DNA of 64,000 bases, from contig SAXG01000007.1 in NCBI GenBank assembly GCA_012932865.1, positions 248,001 through 312,000 on the forward strand, given 5' to 3'. Positions 56,587 through 64,000 of the stretch are shown here, one piece after another. The first letter of the stretch is position 1. Every line of letters begins with the position of its first letter. A model generated the notes under the pieces. That model saw only the letters and a list, made by a program, of their open reading frames with translations. It was not told the DNA's origin and did no database searches. Source of the DNA: Amylostereum areolatum (taxonomy: Eukaryota > Basidiomycota > Agaricomycetes > Russulales > Stereaceae). Both the position numbers and the translations under genes were made by a program.

Positions 56587-59289
56587 TCATCCAACGGCTG
56601 GCCAGTTCATGCCGAGGATATCATTGTTCATGCCAAACATGTCCATCTCTGGGGTGTAAGGCTGAGAACCCGAGGGACCAGCATCGCTGGCATCATTGTC
56701 AATGTCCGTGCTGCCACTGCCTGGTTGCAAGCAGTCGGCAATGGCTCCGGAAGTATAAGGAGTTAGAAGAGCGGAGAGGGTCTTAGGTGATAAACCAAAA
56801 GTATTGTCGAATTGGACAGTGGGCAGAGCAGTGTCAGTAAAGGGGTACGAGGGCTGATCGAGATCATCGGCGGAATGGAGCTGGTTGTTGGAAGGAAATC
56901 CGCCATCGAACAGGAGCTCGTTATCGGAAGGAAGCTGGTCGATGGACACGACCTGAGTACTAGGTGGACTCTGACCATGCGCATCGTGAGAGAGCTGAGG
57001 CTGACTGCCCACCTCGTTAGAGGGACCGGGGGCACTCGTTAGCATGTCGACAAGATCAAATTTAATTACGCCTACAGGAGAAAATCAGTGAGGATTTGAG
57101 CACTCAAAGTAATACAATCATAACATACCTGCAACTTTAGGAGGAAACGGTGTGTTGCAGGGGGGCAGTGCCAACGTACGTGCACGATACTTGCTGTACA
57201 CAGCCTCCGGATCCTTCCCAAGACGAATAAACTCCGTCCATAGAGCATGATTCCCCTGACGAAGTTCTTTGGCGATGCGGTTGTAGTTTGTCTCTGCGCA
57301 CGATAGACTGTCCGGAAGGACACTTCTAAGGACATCCTTGACCTTGAGTTTGGACGTGCCACGAGAAGCGTTGATTGCCTTCGCTCGTTCCACCTTCAGC
57401 ATGAGCTCGAAGACGTATGAGAAGAAATATGCAGTCGGAAATGCAACACCATCGCTAGCGGAACCCGAGCGTACTTTGAGTCCGCCATACTCCGCAGGCA
57501 GGACATAATTGCGGTCTTGAATGGGAATAGATGATGGCCGTGTAGAGGGATGAACTAGAGGAAGGGAAGAGACTGGCAATGGCTCCACTGAGGATGGCGT
57601 AGAGGGTGCAGAGGACTCAAAATGAGAGAAACTTGATGATACTGTGTCGTCGACGTCGGAGCTGTCAACAGAGTCTTCAAGGATGGGTGGAAGGCCTTGG
57701 AATGGGGATGCAGGACGAGGCGATGAATGAACGGAAGTGAGCGCTGCATCATGGAGAGAACCTATAAAACCAGGTGCTGACATGGTGCGACGGTGGGAAG
57801 GATGACATTGTATGGTCGCAGTGGATGGGGAAGGAACGGACTCGGAGGATATCCTAGCCTGTTTGGGAACCGGCTGATCTTCAGAGATGCTATCAGATAA
57901 AGTTCGTGGTCGCTTAAGTGTGGATGAAGAAGGGCGCAATGGTAGTGTGGATGCTACGACATAATCTGGTAGGCCAGGACAGTCGTTGTCGCATAGCGGT
58001 GCTCCACCTGGACCATGAGGAAGGACACGAAAGAGAAGCTCATCCTCGCCCGATGCGAGTCGTCGTACAGCTTTAAGACCGGTCGTCACCCAGCCACGCT
58101 CCTTGCGACTGTAAATCTGGACACAAGCAGTGTTTGCCGGGAGGATCGACAAGACCTCATCTTGCTGTTGGAGAAGAAAATCAGGGTGCGACTTGACCGC
58201 AACGGAGACAAGATGTGGCGCGGTACCAGCCTGAAGTCGTATTACTGCATGAGATAACTGGCATGATATGAACAAAGACTCGACACTTACCGCGGTCCAG
58301 ATACGTCCCGTGATAGTCGCCTTTCCCAACGCCGTGGCCTCCTGTAACACCTTCTTCCGCTCCCTTGCAGCTTGTGCATCGGCGATACTTTGTTCTCGAA
58401 GACCTCGAAACGCCGGGGCCTCTGTCCACAATGGACCGAGAGGCTGTGCGAAGGAAGTGGTCGTTGGTAGAGGCGTCGGAGCTGGCGGTTGTGTCTGCAC
58501 TGGTAGGGTGCCAGCTGAAACTGAAGTGGTCGACGGCGTGCTCAGCGAGACGGGATTTGTCGGTATAAAAGAGGTACCGAGAGTAGGCGTAGAAATGGGG
58601 GAGGCGGAGGTGGATGGTTGTTGAGAGCCTGCAACCGAGGGTGATAGCCGATGATGTGGTACGGCGCAGCGACCAAGGCGAGACTTCCTGCAGCATGGAG
58701 GACACATTTTGAAGGTGCATTTCTCCGTCGCTTTGTTATTGCGACCATCACATATGCCAGCGGCCTTCCGCGAGCAGTCCTGCTTCAGCGCGTCAGAGCC
58801 CATGACTTCGAAACCTGACCAGCACCTCAATGTTAGAGCATGATTGGTTATAAGTAACAAAATATGTACGCACCAGATACCGTTCTCCGAGAGACTCCTA
58901 ACGGGTCACTTGTGGAACGCCGATGATAGCTGGAAGGATGAAAGGTGCCTTGTGAAGTGGCCGAGGTGGCAGCGTCCGGGAAGAAAGTAAAGAAAGAGGC
59001 GGTGGTAGGATCGTTGTTGATGAGCGAGATGACACCCTCAGCTTCGGTGAAAGCGTCGATGGACTGGACTTGCTCAGTGTAGAAGACGGCGACGGGACAG
59101 TGTGGGTTTGAGCACTAAGTTGTAAGGTCAATACATCACACTGAAGACGAGATGCAAGGAGACGACACCACGCACCAGACGTTGAATACGACCACGGTTC
59201 TCTCGAGTCGACGAGCCACGATTGACGGTCAGGAAACGATCAAGGGGACGACCACACCGACCGCAGGATGTGCCTTGCGGTGGGGGCAT
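56587..59289 (-). CDS. Cys-rich protein with two zinc-binding-like clusters, probably nuclear
   Basis: No named family, though the layout looks like a group seen in mushrooms. The ATG at 59289 gives MPPPQGTSCGRCGRPLDRF. Exons 59289-59176, 59114-58874, 58814-58291, 58230-57129 and 57071-56587 join in phase. The first cluster is CGRCG plus CSNPHCPVAVFYTEQV (intron between). The second is KATEKCTFKMCPPCCRKSRL then GRCAVPHH, resembling C-rich DNA-binding motifs. A middle domain (GTAPHLVSVAVKSHPDFLLQ) is followed by Ser/Pro-rich linkers, a basic QPVPKQARISS, and a conserved-looking helix set (AYFFSYVFELMLKVERAKAI, SCAETNYNRIAKELRQG). The C-terminus is acidic and Asp/Ser-rich. A transcription-regulator role is inference. 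No frame breaks. Confidence 0.65.
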
Positions 59290-59518
59290 GCACACAGGCC
59301 GCCTCCCTCGTTTAGGACGAGCTTAATATATTGCGTGACGTGCTGCGCCGACACGTCGATACGTCGTTTGTTTCGTCTCGATATGTCGCTTCAATGAAAA
59401 AAAACTTGTTGTTTGTTTCGATACGTCGATACGATACAAACAGAAAGAATTGTTTTTTCACAACATGTTGCACGCCGACTCAATCCGTTAACATAATACG
59501 TCGCTACGTGGTCCCGAT
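59290..59518. promoter_or_regulatory. Promoter region of the Cys-rich gene with repeated TACGTCG motifs
   Basis: CGATACGTCG occurs exactly at 59,357-59,366 and 59,419-59,428. Variants lie at 59,380-59,388 (GATATGTCG) and 59,497-59,503 (TACGTCG). The DNA is AT-rich between them. The motifs lie upstream of the ATG at 59289. Confidence 0.4.
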
Positions 59519-62500
59519 CTACGGACACGTAGCGAACTGGGACAGAAATCTATCGTTCCCGATATACCAGTACGGTGTGAGATAGGTGATGTCGGTTCTG
59601 TTGGTGGAGCCAGCACCTCCGTTCAGCATCCCGAGGATGCGGCCGTTCCTGTCGAGGACGATGGAGCCTGAGTCACCGAGAGCAGAGAAAGGACCGTTCG
59701 CGTTGCCGTAAGGGAGGACAGCGATTTCCATAGACGTCTCCTTGATACCGTACTCGTTAAACTTGCGAGTGAAAGACTCCATTCCAGTGACATCAGGGAA
59801 ACCCTCACCTGCTAAAGCCAGGTTTTTTAACGCTCAGTTATATGAGACATGTGAATCGTGTTAAGCGGAGAAAACAAGAGCTAACTCACCTCGATGGACG
59901 GTCGTGCCTCAGCTCGTCCTTTAGTGCAAGCCAGCAGAGGCGACATCGGGCTTGCGCCAAGCGAGGGAGAGCCATGGGCTCTCCTCGAGCACGAACTTAG
60001 AACAGGGTCGAGCCTCGAGGCGCCGTCGCCGTCGGAGCTCGAATCGACTTCGCATTGATCGTCCCAGTGCCAGCTCACCTTACTTCCTACCACTTCGACC
60101 TCCCGGTCCTCCCCTCCTTGACCGCCTGCAGTCAGCCATCAACCGCGCTCGACCATGCTCGCCCTGTTGTGCACTCAACGCCTGCCACAAGCCATGTCGT
60201 CCTTCTTCCTATGTCTGTTGTCGCACATGGTCTGCTTTGGATGGTATGACTAGGCCCGTGGGTTAGGACCTCCAACGTGCGTAACCCACATCGTGCATCT
60301 CGTCCTCAACCCTGATGTACTCATTTTCTTAGCGAGTGAAGCTTGTCAAGAGTCTCTCCTTCTTGCTGGACCGGCGACACCCTCGGCACCATCACTAGAT
60401 TCGCTACACCCTCAGCGTCATCACACCCACGCTCCCTTCCTTTTTTTCACCGCCATTAACCAACGTATTAGAATCCATGTTAATCAATGGGAGGACCAAG
60501 TCATCCTTTGCTCGTCAGTAAGTCGTATCTCCTCCGTTCTCGCATGCTGACCCGCGTCGTAGCATCAGGCGCTGGCGAACATGATATCGGTGTCCTATTC
60601 ACACACGTCCGAGTCACTGTAGCATTATCTCTTCTTTCTTCCCCCTGCCTTTTTCTATCCGAGTACCTGCATCCCTGTATCACCCATTTCTCACATCCTG
60701 TACTGCGTCGACGTACCGTAGTAATAGATAGTAATGGAGTATTTCATGAATAATCTCGTACCAATTGTGTGAATAGCAAAATTAGCAGCCGAAAGGGACT
60801 AGAAAGGATCGGGTACCGATCTTCTGGAGGAAGATCTGCCGCCGATGCCAAGTTTTAGCTTGGATGAGCTGCAAATGTTGCGCGAAATTATGGGGGGGGA
60901 ACCGAATTCTGCTAATCCGCTAATTACCGTGAATTACGTCCGAGTTAATGCTAGTTAACAGATGAGGGTTTGCCTGATGGACCCGACCAATGGTGGTGCC
61001 CGTAGTCAGACCGTGCTTGACGATGAGAAGGCATTCTTCGCCGTTGGCGTCGAGCTGCTTGGGGTTGTGGATCTCGTCGAGCTGGATGACGCCGGACGCC
61101 TGGAGAAGACCGTCCTCCGGGTACTCGTAGTTGGCCTGGTCCTCCGGGTGGGGAAACATGATCTTTCCATAGTCCAATGACGAGAGGTTGCCACCTGCGG
61201 GAGAATATGATGGTCAGCCAAAACTGTGGGACGATGCCGGCCAAGATGGAAAACGTACCAATATAAACTTTATTACCCTTAAACGTAGACCAGTCAAACT
61301 TTTCATTGTAGAGCTCGATTAAGGCCCAATCCCGGTCAGCCCGTGGGGTGCGACGTTGATGCCGATGGGCTCGACGTGGACGACCTCGCCAATAATGCGC
61401 TGGTCCGGAATCGTCCATCGCTTCGAGATCTCGTCATGGAACGTGTTAATCTCGACGATTTTCGCCTTCGCCTTCTCCACCAGGTCTAAGTGCTCCTTCC
61501 GCCTATCAGTAACTTTCGCAGACTCGCCCTCCTCGGGCTCGCCCATCCGGCGAAGTACGATCTCCCAGTCCTTGATAGAGCGCTGTTGGTCGCCGATGGC
61601 GCCCATTATGTTCTTGACAGCATTGGTGTAGCCCGAGTTGCCGAGGGCGATGACCTGCTCGCGAGGATGGCCCCTCTTGATCTTGCGAGCCAGACCCTTG
61701 TTGGAATGGACGGGAGGAGGTCGAGCGACGTGGGCGCAGGTGAGGAGGAAGACGCGGCCGCTATCCTTGCTCTCGCGGAGATACAGAGCGCCGGTGCCTT
61801 CATAGTGGGGAATCTTGAGGGGCGCAATAGAGAAGCCTAGAGTGGGCGCAAAAGGCTCGCGGAGCTCGGGGACCGAGTCATTGAGGGGGTCGAAGGAGAG
61901 CATCTTGGGGCCAGCAACTGAGCGGGTGACAACGGACTCGCGGAAGCCTATCTCGAAGCCGCTGAAGCCAGCCTGAGACAGCAAGAAGGTGACGGCATTG
62001 GCAGCGGTATTGGCAAGCTCGTAGGCGAGAGACTTGGGCTCTACTCCGATCCAAATAAGGAGCCTTCTGCATCCCCGCCTGCGAAAGCTAGGGGGTCCAT
62101 CGATGTCCAAAGAACATTATTGTCGTCGAGCAAGTTACAAACGCGCCTGCCGAGTTCATGCCAGATAGCTTGCATAGGATGACCATGAACGCCGCGAGCC
62201 TCTCTAATGATCCGCTGGGAGTCAGGGCCAGTGCATACGGGCCAGGCCTCCCCTGTCTTGTAGACGCACAGAGCGCCGCTGGGGGTGCCGCAGAAGTCGT
62301 ATCCGGCGTTAGGGTAAAAGGCGGAGAGGCGTTCGCCGGAGTCTGAGACGGGCTCCTTGTCGTCGTCGAGGCTGAGCTCGGCAAATTTGTAGGCAGTGGA
62401 AGAGGCGACGAGGGTGATGGTAGGAGAGAGGGGAGACCGGAGGTTCATCGAATTTGAGACATCTTTGCAAGAGTCGAGGAAGACCTCGTCGACTCCGAAG

Positions 62501-62556
62501 GGGGTGCCAGACGGCACTAGAGAACGAACGGTCAACAACGAGAAGAGGGACCACAA
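59519..62556 (-). pseudogene. S1-like (PA clan) serine protease, broken by frameshifts and a transposon
   Basis: This is the common Agaricomycete S1-like family. The N-terminal domain reads WPVCTGPDSQRI, MQAIWHELGRRVCNLLDDNN and WIGVEPKSLAYELANTA. Catalytic His lies in VFLLTCAHVARPPPV, Asp in DRDWALIELYNEKFDWSTFK, and Ser in FSALGDSGSIVLDRNGRI. One base appears to be missing at about 62,058 (run of T) and one at about 61,330 (run of G). A 1.19-kb TIR element sits between TTGTTIGR and VTGMESFTRKF. The catalytic residues are all present but cannot be read in one protein. The start (62556 or an upstream exon) is uncertain. Confidence 0.7.
59791..60979. mobile_element. Non-autonomous TIR DNA transposon (1189 bp) in the protease gene
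   Basis: The ends are inverted repeats of about 25 bp with three mismatches, beginning CATCAGG on both sides. The target GA is duplicated (59,789-59,790 and 60,980-60,981; GAC if the outermost C is counted to the target). Removing the element rejoins the protease reading GR-VTG as in the family. No transposase frame is present, so it is MITE-like. The superfamily is undetermined. Confidence 0.75.
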
Positions 62557-63225
62557 AGGTTAAAGGGGCTTACTAGTTGATCTGGGACGCAACTGGGACT
62601 GGGACGTTTCCTCAAGATCGGCCAGCCTTTATAGTTATAAGTAGTGATCGCGGGCACGTCACACTAGCTGCGTGGCTGCGTCGTTGCGTCGTTGTGTTTA
62701 AGTTTTGAACACGAAGCGGAGTATGTACTGAGTTCCTGGTCTCGAAGAACCAGTTAACCAGGTCTTGTCGGGGCGTCAGAAATGTGAAAATCGCCCCCGG
62801 GCCGTCTCGCCGCTTGTCAGCGGCGCAGAGCGAGGCCAACAAGGCCAAAACAAGGCCAACAAGAACAACGCGCGCGTCGCGACGACATGACACAAAATCT
62901 GTGTCGTGGCTGCTTCGACATCATGACGTTGTAGGTCCCGTCGTTATGTACATGGTGTAAGTAGTGAGCCAAACTTTTAATGTTCTGAAAACCCTATAGC
63001 CTCGTCGTGTATGGTATCGTGTGTGCAGAGTACTATACAAACCCGTCTGATAAGATGCGCACCCCCGCGCTAAGACAAGTGCGACAGACGCCCTCCCCAC
63101 GTATAAAGACGTACGCCAATCCAGCCCCCTCATACATAGATCTGATCCAACAACGAGAAAATGCCCGCGACCAGAAGCCTAGGGAGAACTGAGATCTGAG
63201 AAGGAACCGCCCCCAGCCTCCAGCA
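62557..63225. other. Intergenic region upstream of the protease gene
   Basis: No supported protein. It should hold the promoter of the protease and the 3' end of the next minus-strand gene. Confidence 0.45.
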
Positions 63226-64000
63226 CTACTCTCTCCTTCTCGCGCCGTCGTCGCCTTCATCCAGATCCTCAACCTCCCTGACATCGCCCTTTTCCTTCCC
63301 TTCCCTCTCCATCTCGATCCGAACGCCGTAAACAAACTCATTGCTCTCGTCCGTAGGCGTTGGCGGGCCTACCGAGGACCTAGTTGACGTCGCCGAAGCG
63401 GGCGAGACCAGATCGGGCATCACAAGGGCAGAAGTGGAAAGGACAGGCGGAAGAATAGGCGCAAGAGTGCTGTTGCCACGGCGTGAGAGCAGATCTCCAG
63501 AGGGACCAAGTGTGAACGAAGTCGCGGCGGTGTTGATACCGAGAGGCGAGTGCATCAAGGCGGGTACGCGGGTTGTTGTGAGGTAGTCGGCGTGAGAGGG
63601 GCCGCCGTTCGGAACAGATAGCATTAGATATGGCGGTAGATTCGTCGGTGCGATAGACATCTCCAGTGTTGATGTGCGTGCGCGGGACACGGGGAGAGCC
63701 GAGAGAGTGATCGAGCGTGGTTGAACCTGTGGATGGGGACCCTTCGTCATCCGGGCTAGTCGTATTCGCCACAGTCGGGAGAGATTCCGTTTCGGGTTTC
63801 AGACGCGTTCGAAGACGAGAAAGACGGTTGAGCACAAATCGACATGCACTTCGGGAGTAGAACCCGAGGACAGTGAAGATGACAACGCCAGTGACAGAGA
63901 TGACGATAACTGGCACACAACGATCGGTCAATTCTGTGAGTAGGTGGACTAGAATAAAACTCACTGTTGAGGGGCATGGCGGGGTTGAGGGGTGCATACA
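63226..64000 (-). CDS. Small single-pass membrane protein (5' end at window edge)
   Basis: Not recognised. After a short first exon near 63,977 (MPLN) and an intron, the frame reads ELTDRCVPVIVISVTGVVIF then TVLGFYSRSACRF, a clear membrane helix followed by a basic stretch (RLSRLRTRLKPE). A Ser/Pro/Thr-rich tail (TSTLEMSIAPTNLPPYLMLS; SSVGPPTPTDESNEFVYG) ends in an acidic, Arg-rich C-terminus at 63226. The two parts are one base apart in frame at about 63,745, so there is an extra base or a missed splice. It may be a C-terminal fragment of a longer membrane protein starting beyond the window. Confidence 0.45.

Noticed and set aside
59791..60979. The gap in the protease gene read as a long intron
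   Set aside because: There is no AG acceptor at the left junction, and both ends are matching inverted repeats with a target duplication.
1..64000. CRISPR arrays, rRNA or tRNA genes
   Set aside because: No regular short repeats with spacers, no rRNA-like stretch and no convincing tRNA cloverleaf were noticed by eye; a tRNA scan was not possible.

Overview
The window looks like a stretch of an Agaricomycete (mushroom-forming basidiomycete) genome. The evidence is dense genes with short GT-AG introns (about 45-65 nt), F-box/LRR proteins, a Goodbye-NACHT-ankyrin STAND protein, a CxC5/CxC6 cysteine-cluster protein of the KDZ-transposase type, an Agaricomycete-type S1-like protease and a Ty3/gypsy chromovirus. 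All gene calls come from reading the sequence and from memory of protein families; nothing was searched.

Layout. 1-3.8 kb (+): two tandem, frame-broken F-box/LRR genes. 4.0-6.0 kb (-): the N-terminal half (CNH/beta-propeller) of a Vps39/TGFBRAP1-family CORVET/HOPS tethering subunit. 6.6-11.3 kb (-): a Goodbye-NACHT-ankyrin (NLR-like) gene with at least four frame breaks. 11.6-25.5 kb (-): a tandem array of seven paralogous single-pass membrane proteins (called A to G here) plus several truncated relics. Each has a small beta-rich ectodomain, a Ser/Pro/Thr stalk and one membrane helix, and most have a PPPY motif in the tail. 26.4-29.3 kb (+): the C-terminal half of the same Vps39-family gene. 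30.0-31.3 kb (+): a perilipin-like lipid-droplet protein. 31.7-34.0 kb (+): a TBC (Rab-GAP) protein with a C-terminal membrane anchor. 34.8-35.8 kb (-): an eighth, broken member of the membrane-protein family (H). 38.4-41.7 kb (+): the CxC5/CxC6 gene, with a 1.1-kb first intron. 42.6-45.0 kb (-): a charged coiled-coil protein, a sedolisin fragment and a doubtful gene. 46.4-54.9 kb: a complete, recently inserted LTR retrotransposon coding on the minus strand. 56.6-59.3 kb (-): a Cys-rich, probably nuclear protein. 59.5-62.6 kb (-): an S1-like serine protease gene broken by two frameshifts and by a 1.19-kb TIR element. 63.2-64.0 kb (-): part of a small membrane protein.

The most striking feature is that the two Vps39-family halves lie about 20 kb apart in opposite orientation. 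The simplest explanation is one inversion of roughly 22 kb with one breakpoint inside the gene. It carried the N-half, the NLR-like gene and the whole membrane-protein array. Accessory genes show many frame breaks, mostly consistent with one extra base. The retrotransposon, perilipin, TBC and several array genes are fully open, so both pseudogenisation and local assembly errors remain possible.
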